A stretch of DNA of 64,000 bases from CAVYHX01 sp963768415 (GTDB lineage: Bacteria > Pseudomonadota > Gammaproteobacteria > UBA9214), in contig CAVYHX010000037.1 of the NCBI GenBank assembly GCA_963768415.1, forward strand, positions 27,238-91,237, written 5' to 3'. How positions within the stretch are numbered: position 1 is the stretch's first letter; each line of letters starts with the position of its first letter. The notes under the pieces are model-generated. The model saw only the letters and a program-made list of their open reading frames with translations, did no database searches and was not told the DNA's origin. A program made the translations under genes and the position numbers. This document shows, piece by piece, positions 1 to 8,845 of the stretch.

Positions 1-475
1 AGGGGCGGCCATCGAGAATAGTTACACCCGAGGCCTCGCCAAAATCACTTTTTTCGGCTGCTGCAAGTAGATCGGGAAATACGTTATCGACCGCGCTGTG
101 ACTTGGATGCAATGTGTCTACCATTACCTTGCCTTGCATCGATACCAGCATCATCACATCGGCACTGATCCGTTGCCGGTGGTTGCTGAGCGCGGAGAGC
201 ACGGTGGGGTGTTCGTGGGTTGCGTATGCCTCCTTGAAGGCGTAGTCACTGGAAAGCAGTCGTGCAGCCAGCAGTAGTTCGTGGCTGCGAGCGGTAAGCT
301 GACGGTCGAAAACACTGGCGGCAACGAGCAGGGCCTCGTCGATCACGGTACGGGCACTGTTCTCGTTGGCCGTGTTGACGGCAATAAACACCCCTGCCTG
401 CACCAGGACCAGCAGCCCCAGAAAGAAAACAAGTATGCGTGTTCTGAAACTATGAAACTGAAATTTAGCCGTTAT
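1..475 (-). CDS. Membrane sensor protein, N-terminal part (probable c-di-GMP signalling protein), cut by window edge
   Basis: Only the first ~158 residues are present. After a short cytoplasmic lead comes one transmembrane helix (ILVFFLGLLVLVQAGVFIAV), then a helical extracytoplasmic sensor region (motifs ENSARTVIDEALLVAA, ARLLSSDYAFKEAYA, ISADVMML). This arrangement is typical of the periplasmic sensor of GGDEF/EAL proteins, but no catalytic domain is in view, so the output is inferred. No in-frame ATG, GTG or TTG lies before the membrane helix. The best start is an ATA codon at 475-473. It overlaps the TAA stop of the upstream cupredoxin gene (ATAA) and lies six bases after a GGAGG sequence, the same geometry as an ordinary ATGA coupling. 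It is probably co-transcribed with the cupredoxin and barrel genes. Confidence 0.6.
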   Translation of the reverse strand, partial: MTAKFQFHSFRTRILVFFLGLLVLVQAGVFIAVNTANENSARTVIDEALLVAASVFDRQLTARSHELLLAARLLSSDYAFKEAYATHEHPTVLSALSNHRQRISADVMMLVSMQGKVMVDTLHPSHSAVDNVFPDLLAAAEKSDFGEASGVTILDGRP

Positions 476-1161
476 CTGTATCCTCCGCGAATGCCGGGAG
501 ACACCCGCCGTGCCTTCCATTGTTGTTTCTCCTCGATTTCGAATGTCAGGTCTACGCTGTCATCCTGAGAGAGGGTAACATGATGTTCTGCGGGATTGGC
601 CTCCCCCTTGATCCGTGGATGCCATACGGTCACGGTGTAGCTGCCGGCCGGCAAGTCGTTGATGCGCGCCGCACCGTCATCGCCCGTAACCGAAAAGTAT
701 GGTGTATCAGTCACAAAGACATAGGCCGACATCCAGTCGTGGATATTGCAGCCAAGCACCACCACGCCAGGTTTATCGAACACGATGGGCTCGGCAGGCG
801 TGCCCTGGTACAGCGGTATCTCGAAGGTTTTAGCCTCTGAAAATGAATAGACGTGATGCCGTATGTTGTCGCTGTTCGGAAAATAAACCTTTGTCCCCAT
901 CCCGACAGGTGTCACATGCGGGATAAACTCCTTGTCTTTCTGATCGATTTCCGCTTCGCCTGGCACAGCGCGGGCGGACACTGTTCCCGCCGGCAAAACG
1001 GCGATTACCGCGTTGGTAACAGCCTTGCCCTTGCTGTTGTAAGCAGCCACCGCAACGGTTGCAGCCGCTGAAACAGCTGGCATGGATACCCAGATGATGA
1101 CTGCGGCAGCGATGCTGAGCGCACTCATCTTTACAGACCAACCCCGTCGAGCCGACACCAT
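472..1161 (-). CDS. Periplasmic cupredoxin-like protein (methylamine-utilisation type)
   Basis: About 229 residues with a cleavable signal peptide (hydrophobic run ending PAVSAAA). A plastocyanin-like domain follows: KVYFPNSDNIRHHVYSF supplies the first His ligand, and VVVLGCNIHDWMSAYV supplies the Cys, His and Met expected of a type I copper site. The C-terminal part (INDLPAGSYTVTVWHPRIKG) looks like a carboxypeptidase-regulatory-like fold. Likely role: periplasmic copper-binding electron carrier or copper sensor partner; the partner is not known. The reading frame continues upstream to a TTG at 1212, but that would overlap the previous gene. ATG at 1161 or at 1128 gives a normal signal peptide, and 1161 is chosen with moderate certainty. 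The 3' end is coupled to the sensor gene. Confidence 0.75.
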   Translation of the reverse strand: MVSARRGWSVKMSALSIAAAVIIWVSMPAVSAAATVAVAAYNSKGKAVTNAVIAVLPAGTVSARAVPGEAEIDQKDKEFIPHVTPVGMGTKVYFPNSDNIRHHVYSFSEAKTFEIPLYQGTPAEPIVFDKPGVVVLGCNIHDWMSAYVFVTDTPYFSVTGDDGAARINDLPAGSYTVTVWHPRIKGEANPAEHHVTLSQDDSVDLTFEIEEKQQWKARRVSPGIRGGYR

Positions 1162-1181
1162 GCCACTGCCAGTGTCATGCG

Positions 1182-2147
1182 CTAGTGGAAGTAAACGAAA
1201 CCGACTCGCCAAATGGTGGAGTCGTAATCGAGCGTATCACCTTCTCCATTCCGGCGTTCAATACCAACCGAGAAGGAAGACTTTGCTCCCACCGCATAAT
1301 TCAAGTCGAGTGACACGCTGTTAATTGTTCCGTCGAGCCGATAGACACAGAAATTCGGATCAAAGGCATCGTCAAAAGTGATGGCATCGATATTGCTCGT
1401 TTCTGCTGCCAGTGCAAGCGCCACATTACCGGGTGTGCAGGAGGAATTGAAATCGCCATCGCGATAGGCATAGGCCGCCGTAACCGATGCACGATCGGTC
1501 AGCAAATAGTTGCCTTCCAGCGTCAGGGTGACACTATCCTGATCAAATACATCGGTACCCAGAGCTGGGGCAACTACCTCACCCTCTTCACCATCCCGGC
1601 TTTCATAGGCCAGCTTGATCGAACCATCCAGCCGCTCGGTCAGCTGTTTGCCGGCTTCCACACCAACCTCGTAGATCGTACTATCGCGGAGCCTGGAGTC
1701 CACGTTGAGGGATTTGGCCGATACGTGTCCCCCTACCCATGGAGCAGCGCGTCCCAGGCCTGTCTTGTGACGCAACGCCGCAGTGCCACCGATCTGAAAA
1801 TAGTCCAGCTTGTCGAAGTCATCAAACTTGCCGGCCTCGAGATCAATGGTCAGCAGCAAGCGCGTAGCATCACCCAGTTGCTTGTAGCGCCCGAATTTAG
1901 CGGAGGGTATGAGCGCCTTATCGTCCAGCTCGTCATTGGAGTACGCCGAATTATTCATATTATCGTTATCCAGGTAGCGGATATCCAAATCGGCGATCCA
2001 CTCTGCCCACTCGGCATGCGCGACCGGGGCGCCGAGTAACATGACGAAAGCCAGTAGCCAGACATCAGGACACCCCCACCTTGAGGCCCAGCTCCGAACA
2101 ACCATTGATACAGCGCGAGTTTCACAGCTCAGTATTGTCTTACGCAT
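1182..2147 (-). CDS. Outer-membrane beta-barrel protein
   Basis: 321 residues. A long N-terminal region with a signal peptide ends at PVAHA. The rest has alternating amphipathic strands rich in Tyr, Asp and Gly, and the chain ends in aromatic residues (WRVGFVYFH), typical for a barrel closed by its last strand. No specific family is recognised with certainty. A strong ribosome site (GGGAGGAG) lies about seven bases before the ATG. The 3' end lies about 20 bases from the chosen cupredoxin start, so the barrel, cupredoxin and membrane sensor probably form one transcription unit. A role as surface receptor or porin for the same stimulus is inference. Confidence 0.65.
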   Translation of the reverse strand: MRKTILSCETRAVSMVVRSWASRWGCPDVWLLAFVMLLGAPVAHAEWAEWIADLDIRYLDNDNMNNSAYSNDELDDKALIPSAKFGRYKQLGDATRLLLTIDLEAGKFDDFDKLDYFQIGGTAALRHKTGLGRAAPWVGGHVSAKSLNVDSRLRDSTIYEVGVEAGKQLTERLDGSIKLAYESRDGEEGEVVAPALGTDVFDQDSVTLTLEGNYLLTDRASVTAAYAYRDGDFNSSCTPGNVALALAAETSNIDAITFDDAFDPNFCVYRLDGTINSVSLDLNYAVGAKSSFSVGIERRNGEGDTLDYDSTIWRVGFVYFH

Positions 2148-2529
2148 TGTGTTCTCCTCCCTAAGTACCCCACTGCTACACCAAAATATACTGAATAAAC
2201 GGGGAAATTTAAATCACAATTGACGGACCGCCGCCACTCACATCTATATATTATTAACGGGCGCCGACGCTGCCTGGTGTCATAACCTGCCAGGCGCCCC
2301 ACCGTGTCACTGTTAATTCGAGCTGAATATTCTGGCACTTGCTTGAATAGTCACATGCCTGAATATCCCATTCCAGCTAATTCCTGCCAGCCTGCCAAAA
2401 TCAGCATGGAAGACACGTGCAGCGACTATTGACAATCTGCATGAAAATCAATCCCATAACCCTTGCATGCATCAGATCGGCCAGCCCCGGACATATTAAT
2501 AACGGTACTGACCGTCTTTACTACTACCG
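2148..2529. other. Intergenic stretch with probable promoter for the barrel operon
   Basis: No supported gene. The part next to 2147 is AT-rich. On the minus strand it has promoter-like elements (TTGTGA upstream, TATATT nearer the start) and a strong Shine-Dalgarno, consistent with a promoter for the minus-strand operon, but spacing is not ideal. The remainder (about 2300-2530) shows nothing recognisable. Confidence 0.35.
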
Positions 2530-3159
2530 TTAATAAGGATCTTTCCCGGATTTCCAGTCTTCAAGTTTCACGATATAGGGTGGCTGGCCATTATCGAAAA
2601 ACCACGAGTCCACTGCATAACGAACCCCGGTGTCATTTTCCCGGATTACGGCCGTAGTATGCGGCATACCGATGAATATTCCGAAACGTGTCGAACGCTC
2701 CGCAACCGTATGAAACTTGAATAACCCATACCGTTCCAGCATGCGCAGGTAGGTGTTGGTATTGGTGGATTCATCGATACAGTCAAGCTGCCTGGGTTTG
2801 CCGAAACCGGCCAGGTTGCCGCCCTTGTCAGCCGCGGTCCCCAGGTGCTCACCGATTATTTCTTCCAGGATTGCGACAGCATCGGCAATCACAGCACGCT
2901 CGTCCGACGCACTCGTTATGGTTTTTGAAAACGGTTCAGTTGCACGGCGCCATTCTTCCGCACTCATGGAGTCCGTCGTCACACTTGCACAGGAATGGTC
3001 ATAACATATGGAGAAATTGGCCGGAGTCGGCTGCTTGATAATGTCATGCCATGCAAAGGACTCTGCAACCACGGGCACGCTAGCCAGCCAGAGCAGCATC
3101 AATATTGGCCCATGTAGGGCGCAATAGCGCAGCGTATTGCGCCGAATGGTATCAATCAT
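2530..3159 (-). CDS. Exported protein of unknown function
   Basis: About 209 residues from the ATG at 3159 (the frame extends upstream to 3222). The chosen start gives a normal signal peptide: a basic lead followed by a hydrophobic run ending PVVAES. The mature part contains DDR-free helical sequence with a Cys pair (ICYDHSCAS), an LDCIDESTNTNTYLRML segment and a conserved-looking C-terminus (HTTAVIRENDTG, YAVDSWFFDNGQPPYIV). The C/D/H-containing layout loosely recalls transglutaminase-like folds, but this is not demonstrated. It stands alone between the barrel operon and the RND genes, separated from the latter by a REP-like palindrome. Confidence 0.6.
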   Translation of the reverse strand: MIDTIRRNTLRYCALHGPILMLLWLASVPVVAESFAWHDIIKQPTPANFSICYDHSCASVTTDSMSAEEWRRATEPFSKTITSASDERAVIADAVAILEEIIGEHLGTAADKGGNLAGFGKPRQLDCIDESTNTNTYLRMLERYGLFKFHTVAERSTRFGIFIGMPHTTAVIRENDTGVRYAVDSWFFDNGQPPYIVKLEDWKSGKDPY

Positions 3160-3236
3160 CACAACCAGACCCATCCACACGATCACCTCCAGCCAGGTCA
3201 CGCGAATAGATAAATACGGCAACGAACAGCAGATTA

Positions 3237-3278
3237 CGATTGGGTGTCGGGGTTCGCTGCGCTCACCCCAAGCTACGT
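3237..3278 (-). repeat. REP-like palindrome (GTAG-headed, GGGGT type)
   Basis: The minus strand reads GTAG, then a stem closed by the palindrome GGGGTTCGCTGCGCTCACCCC-type sequence at 3249-3269. The same design with changed stem bases occurs as an inverted pair at 49921-50012. It lies between the RND permease stop and the exported protein start. Confidence 0.6.
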
Positions 3279-3300
3279 ACTGCGTCCTGATTGAAGGTAG

Positions 3301-6300
3301 TCAACCGCGCGACAACTGCTCCTCCGGAATTTCATCGGTTACCGCCCGATGTTCCTGCCCGAGCAGGAGATATACGGCCGGCACGACGAACAGCGTGAAC
3401 AGGGTGCCGATACCGAGACCGGTGGCGATCACCAGGCCGATGTGAAAGCGGCTGACGGCGCCGGGACCGGTGGCAGTCAACAACGGCACCATGGCCACGA
3501 TCATGGACACCGTGGTCATCAGGATGGGCCGCAGACGAATGGCCGCCGCCTGCTCGACCGCAGCGCGCTTGCTCAAGCCTTCGGTTAGTTGCAGCTGGTT
3601 CGCGAACTCGACAATCAGGATTCCGTTTTTCGCGATCAAGCCGATCAGCGTAATCAGGCCGACCTGGGTATAGATATTGACTGTGGCAAAGCCCAGCATC
3701 AGAAACGCCAGCGCACCGGCAATCGACATGGGGACGGACACCAGAATGATGATGGGATCGCGCCAGCTCTCGAACTGTGCGGCCAGCACCAGGTAGATGA
3801 CCAGGATGGACATGAAAAACGTGGCGACCAGGGCACTGCCCTGCTGTGAATACTGGCGTGACTCGCCGGCGAAGTCCCAGGCGAAACCTTGCGGAAAAAT
3901 ACTGCGTGCCTGCGTCTCGAGAAAGGCAAGCGCATCGCCCAGCGTGGTCCCCGGTGCCACCACGCCCTCGACGGTCACGGAATCGAGCTGCTGGAACTGC
4001 ACCCGCTTGTTGGGCTCCACACTGTCCCTGAACGAAACCACGGTGGATACCGGGACCAGTTCACCCGTCTGCGTGCGCACGTAATACTCATCCAGCATGT
4101 CGCGATCCATGCGAAAATTCTGTGCCACCTGGGGAATGACCTTGTAGCTGCGGCCATCGAGGTTAAAACGATTGACGTAGTTTCCACCCAGCATGGTGCC
4201 AAGGTTGCGGCCGATATCCTGCATGCTGATACCAAGATCCGCAGCGAGGTCCCGGTCGATTACCAGTGTGTTACGCGGCCGGTTGTACTCGATGGACTTT
4301 CTCAGGAAGGCGAACTGGCCGCTGCCCATGCCACTACCGATCAACTGGTCGGCGACATCCGTAAGCCGGGCGAAATCGACCGCCGGAGCGGTGATCACGA
4401 ACTGCACCGGCAGGCCGCGCCCTGCCCCCGGCAGACTGGGACGCGGGAACACGGCCGACTGGAAACCGGCAACCCGGTTTAGTCCCTGCTGTATATCCGG
4501 CATGACCTGCATTTGCGAGCGCGCGCGTTCCGAGGGCGGCGGCATCTTGAAGCCGCCGAAGGTGGTACGGTTGTCACCACCAAAACCCAGCAGAAAGAAA
4601 CTTTCATGATGCTCGGGCACCTGCTTAAAGGCATCGACGATCTGCCGTGCGTAGGCCTCGTTGTAGTCGAGGGTTGCGGTCTGCGGCCCGAGGGCCTGAA
4701 AGAACAGGATGCTCTGGTCTTCCGTCGGCGCCAGCTCGTTCTGGCTGGCGACAAACATGAAGTAGATACTGCCGAGCACTACCGCGGCAAACAGGATGAC
4801 CGCCGGCAGCGCATCCAGGGCACCGCGCAGCACGCGCAGATACCAGGTAGACAACCGGTTGAAAAAATGTTCCACCGTCTGTTCAAAGCGCGCCTGTTCC
4901 CCGGCCGGTTTCAGGACCTTGCCCGACAGCATGGGCGACAGTGTCAGTGCCACTATTCCGGAGATCAGCACGGCACCGGCAAGCGTAAAGGCGAATTCGG
5001 TGAACAGGGTACCGACCAGCCCGCCCATAAAACCGATCGGCGCATACACCGCCACCAGCGTGGTGGTCATGGCGATGATGGGCACAGCCAGTTCACGCGC
5101 GCCGTTAATGGCGGCATTCAGGCGCGTCTCGCCCTTTTCGATATGCCGGTGTACGTTCTCAACCACCACGATAGCATCATCGACCACCAGGCCGATCGCC
5201 AGCACCAGCGACAACAGGGTCAGCAGGTTAATCGAGAATCCCATCAACAACATCAGAAAGGCCCCGCCGACCAGGGACAGGGGCACGGCGACGGCCGGCA
5301 CCAGGGCCGCGCGCAGGGAACCGAGCGACAGAAAGATCACCGTCAGCACGATCAGCACCGCCTCGGCCAGTGTGATAAACACCTCGTCGATGGAATCGTT
5401 GATATAGACACTGGCGTCATAGGGAATATGTGCGTTGAGTCCGTGTGGCAACTGCTCGCGAATTTCGTCCAGGGTGGCATGCACGCGGGCGGCCACGTCC
5501 AGCGGGTTGGCCCCCGGGGCCGGTTCCATGCCGATGTAGATGGCGGTCGCGCCCTTGTACCAGCTGGTCGAGTCATAGTCCTCCGCGCCCATCTTCACCT
5601 CGGCGACATCCCTGACCCGCACCAGCACATCGCCCGACTCGCGCACCACCAGATTGGCAAAGTCCTCGAGCGTGTTGACGTCCGTCGTGGTACTGAGATC
5701 GATGGTCACGTACGCGGACTTGGTGTTGCCGATCCCCGCGAGGTAATTGTTCGCCTGCAGCGCCTCGCGGACATCGACGGCTGTCACGCCCATGGCCGCC
5801 ATGCGCTGCGGGTCGAGCCAGATGCGCATGGCAAAGGTCTTGTTGCCGATGAGCCCCGCCTTGGCCACGCCCGGGACGGCCTGCAGCCGGGGCTGTGCAA
5901 CCCTCAGCAGGTAGTCGGTAATCTGTGAAGGCGACATCGAATCGCTGTAGAAGGCGAGATACATCAGGGCCGTGGCATCGCCGGTGGTCGAGTCGATCAC
6001 CGGGTCATCGGCATCGGCCGGCAGCACGTTGCGCTGGCTGGCAACCTTGGCCTGGATCTCGGCCACCGCCGCATTCGATTCGTAATTGAGGACCATGTGC
6101 GCCTCGATCACGGAACGGCCCTGGGTGCTGGTCGAGACCAGAAAGTCGATGCCATCGGCCTCGGCAATCGCCTGTTGCAACGGTGTGGTTATGAAGCCCT
6201 TGACCAGCTCACTGCTGGCGCCCGGATAGGTCGTGGTAACCGTGACCACGGTATCCTGCGTCTCCGGAAACTGGCGCACCTCCAGTGCGGCAATGGCGCG

Positions 6301-6378
6301 CAGGCCAACCACCAGGATCAGCAGGCTGACAACACTGGCCAGCACCGGGCGGTGAATGAATATATCGGTGAATTTCAT
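3301..6378 (-). CDS. RND multidrug efflux transporter, inner-membrane permease
   Basis: 1025 residues, full length for the HAE1/AcrB type. It starts MKFTDIFIHRPVLASVVSLL, the usual first membrane helix. The proton-relay aspartates are visible in TM4 (GLVVDDAIVVVENVHRHI, around residue 405). The second half has the matching repeat (LAAQFESWRDPIIILVSVP, GLITLIGLIAKNGILIVEFANQ). It moves hydrophobic compounds out of the periplasm or inner leaflet using the proton gradient. The first codon overlaps the adaptor stop by four bases (ATGA), so the two are co-translated. No outer-membrane TolC-type gene follows; it must be elsewhere. Substrate not predictable. Confidence 0.95.
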   Translation of the reverse strand: MKFTDIFIHRPVLASVVSLLILVVGLRAIAALEVRQFPETQDTVVTVTTTYPGASSELVKGFITTPLQQAIAEADGIDFLVSTSTQGRSVIEAHMVLNYESNAAVAEIQAKVASQRNVLPADADDPVIDSTTGDATALMYLAFYSDSMSPSQITDYLLRVAQPRLQAVPGVAKAGLIGNKTFAMRIWLDPQRMAAMGVTAVDVREALQANNYLAGIGNTKSAYVTIDLSTTTDVNTLEDFANLVVRESGDVLVRVRDVAEVKMGAEDYDSTSWYKGATAIYIGMEPAPGANPLDVAARVHATLDEIREQLPHGLNAHIPYDASVYINDSIDEVFITLAEAVLIVLTVIFLSLGSLRAALVPAVAVPLSLVGGAFLMLLMGFSINLLTLLSLVLAIGLVVDDAIVVVENVHRHIEKGETRLNAAINGARELAVPIIAMTTTLVAVYAPIGFMGGLVGTLFTEFAFTLAGAVLISGIVALTLSPMLSGKVLKPAGEQARFEQTVEHFFNRLSTWYLRVLRGALDALPAVILFAAVVLGSIYFMFVASQNELAPTEDQSILFFQALGPQTATLDYNEAYARQIVDAFKQVPEHHESFFLLGFGGDNRTTFGGFKMPPPSERARSQMQVMPDIQQGLNRVAGFQSAVFPRPSLPGAGRGLPVQFVITAPAVDFARLTDVADQLIGSGMGSGQFAFLRKSIEYNRPRNTLVIDRDLAADLGISMQDIGRNLGTMLGGNYVNRFNLDGRSYKVIPQVAQNFRMDRDMLDEYYVRTQTGELVPVSTVVSFRDSVEPNKRVQFQQLDSVTVEGVVAPGTTLGDALAFLETQARSIFPQGFAWDFAGESRQYSQQGSALVATFFMSILVIYLVLAAQFESWRDPIIILVSVPMSIAGALAFLMLGFATVNIYTQVGLITLIGLIAKNGILIVEFANQLQLTEGLSKRAAVEQAAAIRLRPILMTTVSMIVAMVPLLTATGPGAVSRFHIGLVIATGLGIGTLFTLFVVPAVYLLLGQEHRAVTDEIPEEQLSRG

Positions 6379-7470
6379 GGGGCGCTGACGGTTTTATCGA
6401 GTTTACGCTCGTCATCGATGACAACCGGCACGCCGTCGCGCAGTTTTACCTGGCCGGCATTGACAACCCGGTCACCGGCACTGAGTCCCGATTTGATCTC
6501 GACGCGGCCATCGCGCACCGCGCCGGTTTCCACCTGGCGGTGTTCCACGGTGAGTCCCCCGTCTTTTTCCTGCACAAGGAAGACCGCATCACCGTAGGTG
6601 TTATAGGTAATGGCCGTGCGCGGCACTGTCAGAATCCCGCTGCGCAGGGGCAGCAGAACACGCACCTCGGCAAACATACCGGGTAACAGCTGCCGGTCCG
6701 GGTTGGCAAAGGTTGCACGGATGCGTACGCTGCGGGTGTTGCGGTCAATACGCGGGTCGATGGCGCTGATGGTCCCGCTGTACTGCTGGCCGGGTCGCGC
6801 CTTGATACGGATGCTGACGTCCTGATCGAGCGCCAGGGACGACTGATCACGCTCCGGCAGCGCGAAATCGACATAGATCGGGTCGAGCTGTTGCAGCGAG
6901 GTGATCTGCGCACCCGGTCTGCAGGTACTGCCCCAGATTGACTTCGCGAATGCCCAGCTGGCCGGTAAACGGTGCGCGAATCGCCTTCTTCTCGAGAGTG
7001 GCGCGTTTGGCGTCGAGCTGGGCCTGGGCACTCTGGAGGTTCGCTTTTGCCCGGTCGAAATTTGATTGCGAACCCAGCTTGTCATTCACCAGCTTCTCGG
7101 CCCGGGTGTATTCATGCTGGGCGACGCGCCGCTCGGCGGCCGCACCATCCAGTTCCGCCTGGTCGACACTGTCGTCAAGCTGGACCAGCAGGGCACCGAC
7201 CTCGACCTGCTGACCCGATTCGAATTCGATGGCGCGCACCAGTCCGGCAAGTTCATTGGATACGTATACGCCCTGCGTGGCTACCAGCGTACCGATCGAC
7301 TCGAGGTAGGGCTGCCATTCGGTCTCTTCCACCATTGCAACAGCAACGGTTGCCGGGGGAGGCGTGTGGCTCTGGGATGCCATCTGCTGAATCTGGCAGT
7401 ACTTGATGCCAAACAGACCACCGAACAGAAGCACGAGGAGAACAATGACAGCGAAGACACGCGTGAGCAT
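6375..7470 (-). pseudogene. RND efflux periplasmic adaptor, frameshifted
   Basis: Membrane-fusion protein partner of the downstream permease. The N-terminal part has one membrane anchor (VFAVIVLLVLLFGGLFGI), the beta-barrel lead (WQPYLESIGTLVATQGV), the first lipoyl half-motif (QVEVGALLVQLDDS) and a coiled-coil hairpin. The frame is lost at the sequence for LGQYLQ, and the rest (GAQITSLQQLDPIYVDFALPERD to the C-terminus) continues in another frame. One extra T at about 6919 (+ strand) restores a continuous protein of about 364 residues. Everything else is intact, and the 3' end is still coupled to the permease by ATGA. The break may therefore be a sequence error rather than a dead gene. If real, the pump would lack its adaptor. 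Confidence 0.85.
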
Positions 7471-7648
7471 AATTTAAGAGGGTCCAGTGGAGACAACGGG
7501 TGGAATTCTACCAGACTAATGCGTGATCAGCAGGTGCACCGTTCCCGGCAGCCAAAGAGTGAGTGCAGCGGCCGATAACCCTGCAGGTTTCAGGTAATCG
7601 TGAAGGTACATCTGAATGCGGTCAAGCGGCCGCTTGACACGGGCAGTG

Positions 7649-8626
7649 TCAGCTGATCCGGTCGAGTCCGCTGGAGTAATGCATCCTGCCCTGATTGTCT
7701 ATGATCACCGCCTCGATGTCAGGCAACGAATCAACCAGTTCCAGTCCGGCAGCCACTCCCAGCACAAAGATACTGGTGGACAGTGCATCGGTCGTGGTCG
7801 CATCGGACCCGATAATGCTGACACTGCGCACGGCACGGGCGGAATCGCCGGTACCCGGATTGAGGATATGGTGATAACGCACACCGTCCTCTTCGAAATA
7901 GCGCTCATAGTCCCCGGAGGTCGAAATCGCCGCATCCTCCAGCGGGATCATCGTGACCAGGCCCGTTGGCATGCGCGGATCACGAACGCCGACTTTCCAG
8001 GGGCGGCCCCAGCGCTTGCCGATGACCCGTGTATCACCCCCCGCACTCACCAGGGCATGCTCAATGCCGGCATCCTGCAGGATGGCGATACTCCGGTCTA
8101 CTGCATAGCCTTTCGCAATCCCGCCCAGATCAATGCGGACCCCCGGGCGCAGAAATTCGACCGTACCGGCGCCGGTGTCGACCCTGACATGACGATAATC
8201 GATGGCCGCCAGGGACTGAGTCAGTTCCTCCCGGCCCGGTTTCCGGCCCTCGCGGTAATCATACAAGCGGCCCGCACTGGCATAGGTTATGTCAAATGCG
8301 CCCCGGGTCAGCTTCGAAAATTCCAGTGCCCGAAAAATAAGCGCCAACAACTCCGGACCCGGCGCGACCGGTTCCGTGGCGGCGCGCGCATTGACGGTTG
8401 ACAGTGTGCTGTCCAGCTTATAGGTACTCATGAGTGCATCGACGCGGTGCATCTCGTCCATGACTGCATTGGTCAACTCCCTGCCCCGTATCGCATCCGC
8501 ATGCCAGAGCTCGACGGTAATGGCCGTGCCCATGATCGCGGCTTCCTGGCGGTGCCATTCGGCAGCGGCCTCGACTGGCAGCAGGAGACACAGACAGAGA
8601 CTGAAAAGGTAGTGTTTATTGATCAT
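7649..8626 (-). CDS. apbE: FAD:protein FMN transferase, exported
   Basis: 325 residues with a signal peptide (LCLCLLLPVEAAAE). Family motifs are present in order: MGTAITVELWH near the start, MSTYKLDSTLSTVN, FDITYASAGRLYDYREG, RIDLGGIAKGYAVDR, HALVSAGGDTRVIG, AISTSGDYERYF with HHILNPGTG, and ATTTDALSTSIFVLG carrying the Mg-binding Asp/Thr. The enzyme attaches FMN to Thr/Ser of periplasmic redox proteins. It lies 219 bases downstream of the DUF1501-like gene on the same strand. The window also holds several exported redox genes, but no Nqr or Rnf subunit is present as an obvious substrate. Confidence 0.92.
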   Translation of the reverse strand: MINKHYLFSLCLCLLLPVEAAAEWHRQEAAIMGTAITVELWHADAIRGRELTNAVMDEMHRVDALMSTYKLDSTLSTVNARAATEPVAPGPELLALIFRALEFSKLTRGAFDITYASAGRLYDYREGRKPGREELTQSLAAIDYRHVRVDTGAGTVEFLRPGVRIDLGGIAKGYAVDRSIAILQDAGIEHALVSAGGDTRVIGKRWGRPWKVGVRDPRMPTGLVTMIPLEDAAISTSGDYERYFEEDGVRYHHILNPGTGDSARAVRSVSIIGSDATTTDALSTSIFVLGVAAGLELVDSLPDIEAVIIDNQGRMHYSSGLDRIS

Positions 8627-8845
8627 GATGCTAGCAGTGGTATCGGATAAAACCGATTAAGGCTGTAATGACCCTCCCCCCAAATACTGACAGTTCCCGG
8701 CGCCAGGGTTTCAAAGGAATTGGGGAAATATACGGCATTCACTCGTGTTCGGAAAATAGAAAGCTCTTGTCTCTAGATCCCCCCTCCCCCCGGGAGATGG
8801 TGCAAGGGCTGAGGCAAACCATGAATCTGCGGAAGCGACACATTG

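Noticed and set aside
4513..5928. Long plus-strand open frame (471 codons) opposite the RND permease
   Set aside because: Composition is Gln/His/Arg/Gly-rich and shows no domain; it is the antisense shadow of a certain gene in GC-rich DNA.
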